Shown one piece after another: positions 26,462 to 35,006 of a stretch of 64,000 nt of DNA. The stretch covers positions 530,909 through 594,908 of the forward strand of contig NZ_BCTT01000006.1 in the NCBI RefSeq assembly GCF_001590905.1, given 5' to 3'. The position numbers were made by a program, and so were the translations under genes. Each line of letters starts with the position of its first letter. The stretch's first letter is position 1. The notes below the pieces were generated by a model that saw nothing but the letters and a program-made list of their open reading frames with translations, searched no databases and was not told the DNA's origin. This stretch comes from Serratia grimesii NBRC 13537 (GTDB lineage: Bacteria > Pseudomonadota > Gammaproteobacteria > Enterobacterales > Enterobacteriaceae).

Positions 26462-27922
26462 TTAAAAACGCCAGAAGGCACGCGAACACAGGATCAACAT
26501 AGGGTAGATCTCAAGACGACCAAGCAGCATTGCCGCGCACATCAGCCATTTGGCTGCGTCGCTGAGCGTGCCAAACCCGGCAGCTGTTTCCCCGAACCCC
26601 AATCCCATATTATTGATACAGGCGGCGACGGTCGCAAAGGAGGTGACCAGGTCATAGCCCATCAGGTTCAGCAACCAGACGAAGAAGCAGCTGAAAAAGA
26701 CGTAGAGAAAGAAGAAGCTCCACACAGAACGTAACACGCGATCCTGAATGGGAGCGTTGCCGACTTTGATCGTGAAAACGGCGTTGGGATGGACCAGTTG
26801 GTTAATCTCATGTCGGCTCTGTTTGTACATGATCAGAAAACGCAGCGCTTTGATGCCGCCGCAGGTTGATCCGACGCAGCCGCCGAAAAAGCTCGCTGCC
26901 AAGAGTAGCATAATCGTGTGAGAAGGCATTTTGGCATAGTCAGCGGTGGCTAATCCATTATCGGTCATCATCGAACTGGTGAGGAAAAAACCGTGTACAA
27001 AGGCGTCTTTGGCACCGTACATCCCCGAGCGGTAAAGTTCGAAACAGACAATCGCCACGATAATCGACAGCACCAGCAGGAAAAAGCGCAGCTCCGGGTT
27101 TTTATACAGAGGTTTCAGGCTGCGGCGCCCTACGGCCACGAAATACAGGGTGAAATTTACTGCCGCCAAAATAGAAAAAATGCCGCCGACCATTTCTACT
27201 GCCGAACTGTCGTAATAGCCCAGGCTTTCGTTACGGGTGGAGAATCCCCCAAGTGAGACGGTGGAGATCCCATGACAAAGGGCATCGAACCACGGCATAC
27301 CGGCAACACGAAATGCGACCGTACAAGCCAGCCCCAAACCGAGATAGATCAGCCACAGATTTTTAGAGGTGTCGGCCAGGCGCGGGGTCAGACGTTCTTC
27401 TTTGAATGGCCCTGGCATTTCCGATTGATAAAGCTTGGCGCCACCAATTCCCAACAGCGGCAGCACTGCTACTGCCAAGACAATGACACCGAGACCGCCG
27501 ATAAAATTGAGTTGAGAGCGGTAGTAGAGGACGGATTTAGGCAGGCCTGATACGTCATTAAGTACTGAAGCACCCGTGGTGGTGATACCGGAGACGCCTT
27601 CAAACATGGCATCAGTCAGACTGATGTTTAATGTGTTGTCCATCCATAATGGCAGGGCACTGACAACAGAAAACAGCAGCCAAAACATCACAATGATCAG
27701 AAACCCGTCTTGAGTGCGTAATTGTACTTTGGACTGTCGGGTACTGAACCAACCCAGGCCGCCGAGTGAGCCGGCAATCACTAACGTATAGAAGAAGGAA
27801 AAAACGCTTTTTTCTTTATATAACAGTGCCACCAATAGGGGGGGGATCATCGACAAGCTGTAAAGAAAAACTAAAAAACTGCAAAGATGAATAACGACCA
27901 GAATCTGCTTGTTCTTGACCAT
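26462..27922 (-). CDS. trkG: Trk-type potassium uptake protein TrkG
   Basis: A 486-residue K+ translocating subunit with four pore-loop repeats of the TrkH/KtrB superfamily. The selectivity-filter glycines lie in SGITTTGAS, STVSLGGFS, MMTDNGLA and NNMGLGFG. The sequence is clearly closer to E. coli TrkG (485 residues) than to TrkH: LYYRSQLNFIGGLGVIVLAVAVLPLLGIGGAKLYQSEMPGPFKEERLTPRLADTS is nearly the same. TrkG works with the cytosolic TrkA subunit, encoded elsewhere. I start at the ATG of MVKNKQ; a TTG nine codons earlier is the alternative. In E. coli K-12 trkG lies in the Rac prophage, whereas here no phage genes flank it. Confidence 0.92.
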   Translation of the reverse strand: MVKNKQILVVIHLCSFLVFLYSLSMIPPLLVALLYKEKSVFSFFYTLVIAGSLGGLGWFSTRQSKVQLRTQDGFLIIVMFWLLFSVVSALPLWMDNTLNISLTDAMFEGVSGITTTGASVLNDVSGLPKSVLYYRSQLNFIGGLGVIVLAVAVLPLLGIGGAKLYQSEMPGPFKEERLTPRLADTSKNLWLIYLGLGLACTVAFRVAGMPWFDALCHGISTVSLGGFSTRNESLGYYDSSAVEMVGGIFSILAAVNFTLYFVAVGRRSLKPLYKNPELRFFLLVLSIIVAIVCFELYRSGMYGAKDAFVHGFFLTSSMMTDNGLATADYAKMPSHTIMLLLAASFFGGCVGSTCGGIKALRFLIMYKQSRHEINQLVHPNAVFTIKVGNAPIQDRVLRSVWSFFFLYVFFSCFFVWLLNLMGYDLVTSFATVAACINNMGLGFGETAAGFGTLSDAAKWLMCAAMLLGRLEIYPMLILCSRAFWRF

Positions 27923-28059
27923 ACTTGCGTCCGAGTTGCCTGTCGGCAATGCGTCAATTTATTCTTTAAGTATATAAAGAATAAGGCAGACGATATAAAA
28001 AAAGCGTAAAAATTCATATCGCCTGAGAAGGTTGGCACGTTTTTTAACCGTGCTGGTGA

Positions 28060-28404
28060 TTATTCCAACAGGTTGTTTACGGTGCGACGCACGTATTGCG
28101 TCATTTGCGCCAGATCCTCGGGTGACACCGGGCCGCCGCCGGCACGCACCACTTGTTGTTCGATTTGAGCGATCTCTTGCTCGACCTTGTTGGCAATCTG
28201 CACCTTAACGATTTTATCCACCGATGAGAGCAGGACTTTAAGTACCACTTTCAGTGCCACATTTTCGCAGAACGAATCGTAGTGATGGATCGCAGGCGGC
28301 GCCGCGGGTGGTTCGGGTGCGCGCGGGGCCATAGCCTTAAAACTGTCTACATTTTCAATAATAAGATCCATGTCTCTTATTAGTTCATCAAAATCTTTAG
28401 ACAC
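28060..28404 (-). CDS. Unrecognised small soluble protein
   Basis: A 114-residue protein if the GTG at 28404 is used; that codon follows AAGGGA at about 8 bases. The frame is open to an ATG at 28452, which would place the start inside a strong hairpin. The N-terminal part is acidic and helical (DFDELIRDMDLIIENVDSFKAM), followed by a proline-alanine linker (APRAPEPPAAPPA). Then comes a helical C-terminal region rich in Val, Leu and charged residues (ALKVVLKVLLSSVDKIVKVQIANKVEQEIAQIEQQVV), which may form a coiled coil, ending VSPEDLAQMTQYVRRTVNNLLE. No signal peptide or membrane segment. I do not recognise a family. It lies alone between trkG and wrbA. Confidence 0.65.
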   Translation of the reverse strand: MSKDFDELIRDMDLIIENVDSFKAMAPRAPEPPAAPPAIHHYDSFCENVALKVVLKVLLSSVDKIVKVQIANKVEQEIAQIEQQVVRAGGGPVSPEDLAQMTQYVRRTVNNLLE

Positions 28405-28440
28405 TGACTTATTTCCCTTCGCTATGCGCAAAAACAGAAC

Positions 28441-28476
28441 GCCCGTCATCATGACAAATGCCGATGATTGACGGGC
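28441..28476 (-). promoter_or_regulatory. Leader hairpin, possible attenuator
   Basis: GCCCGTCATCAT pairs with ATGATTGACGGGC with one bulged base, a stem of 12 bp. On the minus strand the 3' arm is followed by GTTCTGTTTTTG, like a terminator, yet it sits just upstream of the start of the unrecognised gene. It could end read-through transcription or act as an attenuator; both are inference. Confidence 0.5.
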
Positions 28477-28559
28477 AGAACGAATTTCGACCGTGACGTT
28501 CAGGTAGTGAATGGCAGGCTGAGCGGCATTTTAACCTTGCTGCGGGTTGGCAACAAGAT

Positions 28560-28583
28560 GGGGCCGAACGAATCAACGGCCCC
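28560..28583 (-). terminator. Hairpin downstream of wrbA
   Basis: GGGGCCG and CGGCCCC pair around a 10-base loop 27 bp after the wrbA stop; no strong T-run follows, so termination may be weak. Confidence 0.5.
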
Positions 28584-28610
28584 GTCAGGCAGGTAACGGC
28601 AGGTTATCGC

Positions 28611-29210
28611 TTAACTTTTCAGCTTGGCGGTGATTTTCGCCACGTGTTCACCCTGGTAGCGGGCAATCGTCAGCTCTTCTTGGCTGGGCTGGCGTGAGCC
28701 GTCAGCGCCGGCAATGGTCGTGGCACCATAAGGCGTGCCACCGCGCGTATGGGAAACGTCAAACAATTCTGGGGTCGCGTAACCGATCGGCACAATAATA
28801 AAACCGTGGTGCGCCAGCGTGGTCCAGGTGGAGGTGATGGTGTGCTCCTGGCCGCCGCCGGTACCGGTAGAGGAAAAGACGCTACCTACTTTGCCGTACA
28901 GTGCGCCAGAAGCCCACAGCCCGCCAGTTTGGTCGAGGAAGGTGCGCATTTGCCCAGCCATATTACCAAAACGAGTTGGTGTGCCGAAGATAATGCCATC
29001 GTAATCGGCCAACTCCTGTGGCGTGGCGATAGGCGCTTTTTGATTTTGCTTACCGCCAGCTTTGGCAAAGGCGTCAGCTGGGATGGTTTCCGGAACGCGT
29101 TTCAGTGTGACTTCAACACCACTGACTCTGCGGGCGCCTTCTGCTACCGCTTCCGCCAGGGTTTCAATATGTCCGTACATTGAGTAATAAAGAACCAAAA
29201 TTTTCGCCAT
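28611..29210 (-). CDS. wrbA: NAD(P)H:quinone oxidoreductase WrbA
   Basis: WrbA (199 residues) is a tetrameric FMN flavodoxin-like enzyme that reduces quinones by two electrons and protects against oxidative stress. The FMN phosphate loop is [12 protein letters not shown] (about 8-19), and [24 protein letters not shown] and [17 protein letters not shown] form the remaining flavin site. The typical WrbA insertion and the C-terminal [16 protein letters not shown] are present. In E. coli wrbA lies next to the rut operon. Here a 3.8-kb accessory block of regulators and exporters separates them. Expression in E. coli depends on RpoS; no such signal was assigned here. Confidence 0.97.
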   Translation of the reverse strand: MAKILVLYYSMYGHIETLAEAVAEGARRVSGVEVTLKRVPETIPADAFAKAGGKQNQKAPIATPQELADYDGIIFGTPTRFGNMAGQMRTFLDQTGGLWASGALYGKVGSVFSSTGTGGGQEHTITSTWTTLAHHGFIIVPIGYATPELFDVSHTRGGTPYGATTIAGADGSRQPSQEELTIARYQGEHVAKITAKLKS

Positions 29211-29287
29211 GTTCCTTGCTCCATTCGGGGGATTGAAAGAGATGCTCCCTAAGCATAGGAGTGAATGATGAACTTATCCTTACGGCT

Positions 29288-29908
29288 TTATTTTATCCCT
29301 GCCATTGCCAACAGTGCACCGAAAGCGATCAGCAAACCACCAAACGCCCTGTCTATACCTTTACGCAGGCGCAGGAGGCGTGCATTAATGCCAGGCGCGG
29401 AAAACAGCAGGGCGACGGCACTGAACCAGAGGATATGAGCTAGTGCAATGAATAATCCGTAACCTATTTGCACCCCCAGTGGCGTTTGGGGGTTAACCAC
29501 TTGCATAAACAGGCTGACGATAAAAATGGTGGTTTTAGGGTTTAGCACGTTAGTTAAAAAGCCGGTTTTCAGCGCGGCAAAGTCGCTAACGGCAGTCGGT
29601 GTAGCTGAAGAAGAAGCTGCCACACTAGTGCCTGCGTGACGTAGCATACTAATACCGAGGTAAATCAGATAGGCTGCACCCACCGCTTTCAACAGCGTGA
29701 ACAGCCACAGTGACTGTTGGATCAACACACCGACACCAATCAGGGTATAGCTGACGTGGATAAGCACACCAGCGCCAATGCCGCAGGCGGTTAACACACC
29801 GGCACGACGGGAAAGCAGCAGACTGTTACGTGACACCATAGCGAAATCTGGTCCCGGACTGATGACGGCGAGTAAAGTGATGGTGACGACAGCGATGAGT
29901 TCGGTCAT
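29288..29908 (-). CDS. LysE/RhtB-family amino-acid exporter
   Basis: A 206-residue inner-membrane exporter with about six hydrophobic helices. The family signature near the N-terminus is SPGPDFAMVSRNSLLLSRRAGVLTACGIGAG, and GFLTNVLNPKTTIFIVSLFMQVV lies in the middle, as in RhtB, RhtC and ArgO. A divergent LysR regulator starts 68 bp away, a common pairing in which the regulator senses the exported amino acid. The specific substrate cannot be read from sequence; homoserine, threonine, arginine or lysine exporters all share these motifs. Confidence 0.9.
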   Translation of the reverse strand: MTELIAVVTITLLAVISPGPDFAMVSRNSLLLSRRAGVLTACGIGAGVLIHVSYTLIGVGVLIQQSLWLFTLLKAVGAAYLIYLGISMLRHAGTSVAASSSATPTAVSDFAALKTGFLTNVLNPKTTIFIVSLFMQVVNPQTPLGVQIGYGLFIALAHILWFSAVALLFSAPGINARLLRLRKGIDRAFGGLLIAFGALLAMAGIK

Positions 29909-29976
29909 AGTGATCCTGTAAGAAAATCAGCAGAGAGTGGCTGATTTATAAAAGGAATGGCTGACGGTGACAAACG

Positions 29977-30900
29977 ATGAAAACTGACGATATCGGTGAG
30001 AAAAACTCACGCAAGGTTAACCGGCCGCTGTCGTTGGGGGGATTGCGCTGTTTTGAGGCTGCAGCAAGGTTGGAAAGTTTCACCCAAGCGGCAAATAGCC
30101 TGAGCCTGACGCACGGGGCGGTCAGCAGAGCGGTCAGGGCGCTGGAAGATGAACTCGGCGTTGCATTGTTCGAACGTCACCATCGGCGGGTATACCTCAC
30201 TGGCGCAGGGAGAATGCTGCTACAAGCATCACAACAGGCGTTCGGTATTCTGGAACATACGGCACAAACGTTGCGACAGCAGGCGCAGAATGCACCGCTG
30301 GTGTTGTCTTGTGAGCCGACGCTGCTGATGCGTTGGCTGATACCGCGTTTACCCGCTTTTCCGTTAGCGCACCCCGATATCAACCTGCAGTTGGTTGCTG
30401 GTGGTGGGCCGTTTTCGTTTCAAGACGGCATTAGTGCGGCTATCCGTCGTAACGATTTTGATTGGGGCGATAAGTTGCACAGCGTGGCGCTGTTCAACGA
30501 GCGGGTCGGACCGGTGTGCAAACCCGAAATGGTGCCGCGTTTTATTACCGTTAATGCTGGTCAGTCCACCCTGCGTCATGATGCCGTATTGCTGCACTCC
30601 GCTACCCGGCCAGATGCCTGGCAGAAGTGGGCGCAGTCCCAGGATATGGCTCTTGAGGGGCGACCAGAGCAGCGATTCGACCATTTTTACTTCAGTTTGC
30701 AGGCGGCGGTGGCGGGGATAGGGGTTGCTATTGGCCCATGGCAGCAGGTGCGTGATGACGTTGCATCCGGGCTGCTGAGTGCGCCTTTTGGCTTCATACC
30801 AGATGGCAGCGGCTACTGTTTGCTGACGCCGCAGGAAATCCAGCCGGACAGCGCTCTGGCCCGGCTGGCTGGTTGGCTACAGCTTACGGCATACGCCTGA
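29977..30900 (+). CDS. LysR-type transcriptional regulator
   Basis: A 307-residue LysR-family protein. The winged-helix DNA-binding domain lies at about 18-77 (LSLGGLRCFEAAARLESFTQAANSLSLTHGAVSRAVRALEDELGVALFERHHR), with an effector-binding domain after residue 105. The N-terminal wording and the C-terminal VAIGPWQQVRDDVASGLLSAPF place it near the GcvA subgroup. It is divergent from the LysE-type exporter, its likely target. The 3' end overlaps the convergent XRE gene by 17 bp. The start is uncertain; a weak ribosome-binding site precedes the ATG and a shorter start is conceivable. Confidence 0.88.
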   Translation: MKTDDIGEKNSRKVNRPLSLGGLRCFEAAARLESFTQAANSLSLTHGAVSRAVRALEDELGVALFERHHRRVYLTGAGRMLLQASQQAFGILEHTAQTLRQQAQNAPLVLSCEPTLLMRWLIPRLPAFPLAHPDINLQLVAGGGPFSFQDGISAAIRRNDFDWGDKLHSVALFNERVGPVCKPEMVPRFITVNAGQSTLRHDAVLLHSATRPDAWQKWAQSQDMALEGRPEQRFDHFYFSLQAAVAGIGVAIGPWQQVRDDVASGLLSAPFGFIPDGSGYCLLTPQEIQPDSALARLAGWLQLTAYA

Positions 30901-31354
30901 GTTTTTGGGCCAGACGTTGTTGTTGCCAGCGACTGAGCGCGTCACGTAACAGCAGGGTTCGCATAGCCCGCATCAGAATCGCGAAACTCATGCCGCCGAT
31001 GGCCCACAGTGACCAGAGATATTGCGGATGGGTAAACCAGTTGATGGCAAACAACATCAGGCCGATAAGGGCAAAACGTACCGCCATGCTAAGCAACTTG
31101 GCCTCCGCTTCAACCTGCCGACGAATTGTTTGTTCGGTCTCACCCTGATTTTCGTCTTGTGCTGGTATTGGCTGGTAGAGATCGCTGACCTGTACTCCCA
31201 ATGCGGCTGCGATCGCGGTCAGGGTTTCCAGACTGGCTTGCTCGCCATTTTCAATACGTTGTACGGTGCGGGTACTGAGCCCGGCGATAGTGGCCAATTG
31301 TTCCTGTGACCAGCCTTTGTCCAGCCGTAGTTGCCTGATGCGGTAGGTTTGCAT
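30884..31354 (-). CDS. XRE-family regulator with membrane tail
   Basis: A 156-residue protein with an N-terminal HTH_3 domain (about 2-58, IRQLRLDKGWSQEQLATIAGLSTRTVQRIENGEQASLETL) followed by a linker. Two membrane-spanning segments follow (about 93-112 and 117-135) in the 2TM-domain pattern, so this is a membrane-attached DNA-binding protein. GGAG lies 7 bases before the ATG of MQTYRI; a TTG four codons upstream is not needed. It converges on the LysR gene with a 17-bp overlap. Target unknown; proteins of this build often regulate nearby or their own genes. Confidence 0.85.
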   Translation of the reverse strand: MQTYRIRQLRLDKGWSQEQLATIAGLSTRTVQRIENGEQASLETLTAIAAALGVQVSDLYQPIPAQDENQGETEQTIRRQVEAEAKLLSMAVRFALIGLMLFAINWFTHPQYLWSLWAIGGMSFAILMRAMRTLLLRDALSRWQQQRLAQKLRRMP

Positions 31355-31484
31355 TGCGTTCTCCAACGTGAGTCATCACTGAGGCAAAGTGTAGGGGCAG
31401 ACATTGCAGATAGCCACGACAGCAACATGACATATGCACGACAGACAGGTGACAACCCACGGAATACACGGGCTACCGTGGTGA

Positions 31485-32060
31485 TCAGAAGGTGACGTTG
31501 CGAATAAAACGCAATGGATGATCTGTACGGTTAGCATAAGCATAGTGCTGATCGCTGTTGAATACCTGGGTTTGGCCAGCATCCAGAATCAATGTTTGCT
31601 GTTCCAACAACAACGTCAGACTGCCGGCGATCACATAGATAATTTCGCTCCAGCCTTCAGCGTCAGGTACGGAGTCATAATGTTCGCCCGGCATCAGTGT
31701 CCATTCCCACAGTTCAACCCGTTGGCGTGCAGGCACACTAGCGGCGAACAGCGCCTGACTTTCTGGTTGTCGCCCTTGCCAGGCTAATTCACCCACCAGA
31801 TGGTTACCACGCGCTTCAGGCGCTTGGATCAGATCGGTGAAGGCGATATTCAGCGCGTCGGCGAGTTTGTCCAGCACCGCCAGACTGACGTTGCGGTCAC
31901 CGGCTTCAATACCGGCCAGCATGCGGCGACTGACACAAGATCTTTCTGCCAACGCCACTTGGCTTAGTCCTGCTTGTTGGCGATAGCTGCGCAGGTTGCT
32001 GCTCAGATATTGCAGCACCTTGGGGGCTTCATGTTTACCGCTGTTCTCTGCATTGCTCAT
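31485..32060 (-). CDS. XRE-cupin transcriptional regulator
   Basis: A 191-residue regulator. The N-terminal HTH (about 18-75, LRSYRQQAGLSQVALAERSCVSRRMLAGIEAGDRNVSLAVLDKLADAL) is joined to a C-terminal cupin_2 barrel (about 108-185, PGEHYDSVPDAEGWSEIIYVIAGSLTLLL). The cupin probably binds a small ligand. It is divergent from the EamA exporter gene, whose GTG lies 67 bp away, so it likely controls that exporter. The cupin lacks an obvious full metal-binding His set. Effector unknown. Confidence 0.88.
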   Translation of the reverse strand: MSNAENSGKHEAPKVLQYLSSNLRSYRQQAGLSQVALAERSCVSRRMLAGIEAGDRNVSLAVLDKLADALNIAFTDLIQAPEARGNHLVGELAWQGRQPESQALFAASVPARQRVELWEWTLMPGEHYDSVPDAEGWSEIIYVIAGSLTLLLEQQTLILDAGQTQVFNSDQHYAYANRTDHPLRFIRNVTF

Positions 32061-32127
32061 CCGCGGGCTTTACCTCATACTGGCAGGATCTGTGCATTAT
32101 ATTGCACCCAGCAGGAAGGGCAAGCCG

Positions 32128-33045
32128 GTGTCTGCAGTAAAAAAATCCTTTATTTCCACCTTTATACCCACAATAAAGCGGCAGGAAGCGGTGTTGATTT
32201 TCATCACCATGATCTGGGGCGGTACCTTCCTGGCGGTACATTACGCAATGCAGGTCAGCGGCCCGTTCTTTTTCGTGGGGTTGCGCTTTGCCGCTGCCAC
32301 ATTGGTATTGATGGTGTTTTCCCTGCGGGCTATGCGTGGGCTGACCTGGTATGAGCTGAAAGCGGGCGTGTTTATCGGCATTGCCATTATGTTCGGCTAC
32401 GGCCTGCAAACGGTAGGACTACAGACGATCAGCAGCAGCCAGTCGGCGTTTATTACCGCCATGTATGTGCCGATGGTACCGTTGTTGCAATGGCTCGTGC
32501 TGGGGCGTTTCCCCGGCGTGATGGCGTGGGTCGGTGTGTTACTGGCATTCACCGGTTTGATGTTACTGGCAGCACCGAGCAGCACCGATATGACACTCAG
32601 CATTGGTGAGGTACTGACGTTGATTGGTACGTTGGGAATGGCTGCCGAGATTATTTTAATTGGTGCCTATGCAGGCAAGGTCAATGTTAAACGGGTAACG
32701 GTGGTGCAATTGGCGACAGCCTCGATGACTGCGTTCTTGATGATGGTCCCGACCGGTGAGTCTGTGCCGCCATACTCCAATTATTTGCTCTACAGCGCGG
32801 TCGGGCTGGGGCTTGCCAGTGCCATCATTCAGCTGACGATGAACTGGGCACAGCGCAGTGTTTCACCGACACGTGCCACCGTCATTTACGCGGGGGAGCC
32901 AGTGTGGGCAGGGCTGGTTGGACGCCTTGCCGGTGAGCGTCTGCCTGGGATCGCTTTGTTAGGTTGTGCGTTAATCGTGTTGGGTGTGTTGGTCAGCGAA
33001 CTGCGCATACGCCGCAAAGGAAAAGCGGCAGCACTTGCTGAATAA
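32128..33045 (+). CDS. EamA/DMT-family metabolite exporter
   Basis: A 305-residue inner-membrane transporter with ten hydrophobic helices arranged as two EamA repeats (about 20-150 and 160-290). The first repeat has VLIFITMIWGGTFLAVHYAMQVSGPFFFVGLRFAAA and the second has TRATVIYAGEPVWAGLVGRLAGERLPG. The open frame reaches 44 codons further upstream, but AAGGG lies 8 bases before the GTG at 32128 and family length supports that start. It is divergent from the XRE-cupin regulator. A hairpin without T-run (33046-33062) separates it from the convergent rutG. Substrate unknown. Confidence 0.85.
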   Translation: MSAVKKSFISTFIPTIKRQEAVLIFITMIWGGTFLAVHYAMQVSGPFFFVGLRFAAATLVLMVFSLRAMRGLTWYELKAGVFIGIAIMFGYGLQTVGLQTISSSQSAFITAMYVPMVPLLQWLVLGRFPGVMAWVGVLLAFTGLMLLAAPSSTDMTLSIGEVLTLIGTLGMAAEIILIGAYAGKVNVKRVTVVQLATASMTAFLMMVPTGESVPPYSNYLLYSAVGLGLASAIIQLTMNWAQRSVSPTRATVIYAGEPVWAGLVGRLAGERLPGIALLGCALIVLGVLVSELRIRRKGKAAALAE

Positions 33046-33073
33046 GGCCCGATCTTCGGGCCACGGTAATTCA

Positions 33074-34393
33074 TTAACGCATGGGACTGTCCGCCAGTGG
33101 CAATGTTTTACGCTTGCGCAGCAGGGCATTGAGAATAATGGCACCGAATGTGGCGGTGCCTATCCCGCCCATGGTGAAGTTGCCAATGGTCAAGGCAAAA
33201 TCCCCGGCGCCCAGCACCAGCGTAACCGCCACCATAATCAGGTTACCGTTGTCGCCAAGATCCACCTTGTTCTGCACCCAAATGCGTGCGCCAGCGACGG
33301 CAATTAAACCGAACACCACGACCGATGCACCCCCCAGCACGGGGCCGGGAATCGTATGAATCAGCGCGCCGAACTTCGGTGAAAAGCCCAATACGATCGC
33401 CACGATCGCTGCTGCGACGAATACCAGCGTAGAGTAAATCTTGGTCACCGCCATTACACCGATATTTTCAGCATAGGTGGTCACCCCGGTACCGCCCACA
33501 GAGCCGGATAGCATGGTAGCCAGCCCATCACCGACGAAAGCGCGGCCGATGTAAGGATCGAGATCCCGTCCGGTCATGCCCGCTACCGCTTTCACATGCC
33601 CGAGGTTTTCTGCCACTAAAATAATCGCTACCGGGGCGATCAGCAGCATCGCGTGCAGGTTAAATGCTGGCGCGGTGAATTGTGGCAATCCCAACCAGGC
33701 TGCTTGGCTCAATGCGCTGTAATCAACCGGTTTGCCAAGTCCAAAACCGTTGGTTGCCACCACGTAAATCAGATAGGCGGCGATCAACCCAACCAGAATC
33801 AGTAGCCGTTGCATCAATCCGCGGGTAAATACCGCCACCGATCCAATACAGAGAATGGTGACTACTGCCATCCAGCTGTCAAAATGAGAAGCCGATACGC
33901 TACGTACGGCGATAGGTGCCAGGTTCAGCCCGATCGCCATGACCACGGCACCGGTTACCACCGGTGGCATCAGACGTTCTATCCAGCGTGTCCCCACGCT
34001 CATCACCACAAAGCCGATCAACAGATACACCAGTCCACAGGCGATGATACCGCCGAGCGCCAGCGCAATATTGGGGTTGGCACCCTGGCCGCTATACCCT
34101 GTCAAAGTGATGACCAACCCGACAAATGCCGCACTGGAACCGAGGTAGCTAGGTACCCGTCCACCTACCACCAGAAAAAACAGCAGCGTGCCGATACCGG
34201 ACATTAAAATCGCCAGATTTGCATCAAAGCCCATCAGGAGTGGCATCAGAACTGTGGCACCAAACATCGCTACCGCATGCTGTAAACCCATCACCAGCGT
34301 CTGTGCAAGCGGTAACCGTTCATCGGGTGCGACGATTGCACCGTCCAGACTGCCTTGTTTCATGCGCCATTGAGGAAACCAGGTATTCGCCAT
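33074..34393 (-). CDS. rutG: Pyrimidine permease RutG
   Basis: A 439-residue NCS2-family nucleobase:proton symporter, the uracil/thymine transporter of the Rut pathway. Fourteen hydrophobic segments; LGSSAAFVGLVITLTGYSGQG, PPVVTGAVVMAIGLNLAPIAV and VAENLGHVKAVAGMTGRDLDPYIGRAFVGDGLATMLSGSVGGTGVTTYAENIG match E. coli RutG. GGAG is placed correctly for the ATG at 34393 rather than the two in-frame codons before it. Last gene of the rut operon, 70 bp after rutF. The whole operon is under RutR. Confidence 0.95.
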   Translation of the reverse strand: MANTWFPQWRMKQGSLDGAIVAPDERLPLAQTLVMGLQHAVAMFGATVLMPLLMGFDANLAILMSGIGTLLFFLVVGGRVPSYLGSSAAFVGLVITLTGYSGQGANPNIALALGGIIACGLVYLLIGFVVMSVGTRWIERLMPPVVTGAVVMAIGLNLAPIAVRSVSASHFDSWMAVVTILCIGSVAVFTRGLMQRLLILVGLIAAYLIYVVATNGFGLGKPVDYSALSQAAWLGLPQFTAPAFNLHAMLLIAPVAIILVAENLGHVKAVAGMTGRDLDPYIGRAFVGDGLATMLSGSVGGTGVTTYAENIGVMAVTKIYSTLVFVAAAIVAIVLGFSPKFGALIHTIPGPVLGGASVVVFGLIAVAGARIWVQNKVDLGDNGNLIMVAVTLVLGAGDFALTIGNFTMGGIGTATFGAIILNALLRKRKTLPLADSPMR

Positions 34394-34463
34394 CGTCATC
34401 TCCAAAATTGTGTGGGGCAGGTTTGAGGTGCAGGTGAGTGTGCTTCAGGCTGTTATTTTCCAG

Positions 34464-34991
34464 TCACTGTTTCAGCAGAGAATGATAGCGCCGATCGAAG
34501 TAGGCCAGACCGTGGCTGTCATCATTACGCGTTAGCGCCACGACCTGACAGAACAGAATGTCGTGGGTGCCGACACTGACAATTTGGCTAATCTGGCAAT
34601 CGAAAGATACGATCGCACCGTGCAGCATCGGCGCACCAGTCGCCAGCGTAGACCAGCGCGCCGCAGAGAATCGCATGTCCATCGGTGTTTTACCGCCGAA
34701 CAGATTCGACAGCGATTCGTGTTCTGCCGCCAGTGTATTGACGCACAGCGTTTGGTTTTGCTTGAACACCGAATAGACAGATGCAGATCGGTTCAAACAC
34801 ACCAACAATGTGGGCGGTGTGTCGGTGACACTGCATACGGCTGAGGCAGTAAAACCGGCGCGACCGCCAGGGCCATCAGTGGTGATGATATTGACTGCCG
34901 AACCCAGGCGCGCCATGGCGTTGCGGAAGTCCTGTTTTTCGACGGGCTGCGGCAGTGGCGGTGCATCGGCAAGCAGCATTTGGCTTTGCAT
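34464..34991 (-). CDS. rutF: FMN reductase RutF
   Basis: RutF (175 residues) is the NADH:FMN reductase that supplies reduced flavin to the RutA monooxygenase. It is a split-barrel flavin reductase-like domain: [50 protein letters not shown] is the flavin-binding half and [14 protein letters not shown] lies near the end. GGAG is 7 bases before the ATG. It starts only 15 bp after the rutD stop, so no rutE lies between them, unlike E. coli. Confidence 0.95.
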   Translation of the reverse strand: MQSQMLLADAPPLPQPVEKQDFRNAMARLGSAVNIITTDGPGGRAGFTASAVCSVTDTPPTLLVCLNRSASVYSVFKQNQTLCVNTLAAEHESLSNLFGGKTPMDMRFSAARWSTLATGAPMLHGAIVSFDCQISQIVSVGTHDILFCQVVALTRNDDSHGLAYFDRRYHSLLKQ

Positions 34992-35006
34992 GAGGTTTCT
35001 CCGGGT

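Noticed and set aside
34992..35006. Hidden or shifted rutE between rutD and rutF
   Set aside because: Only 15 bp are available; no gene can fit, so it is truly absent here.
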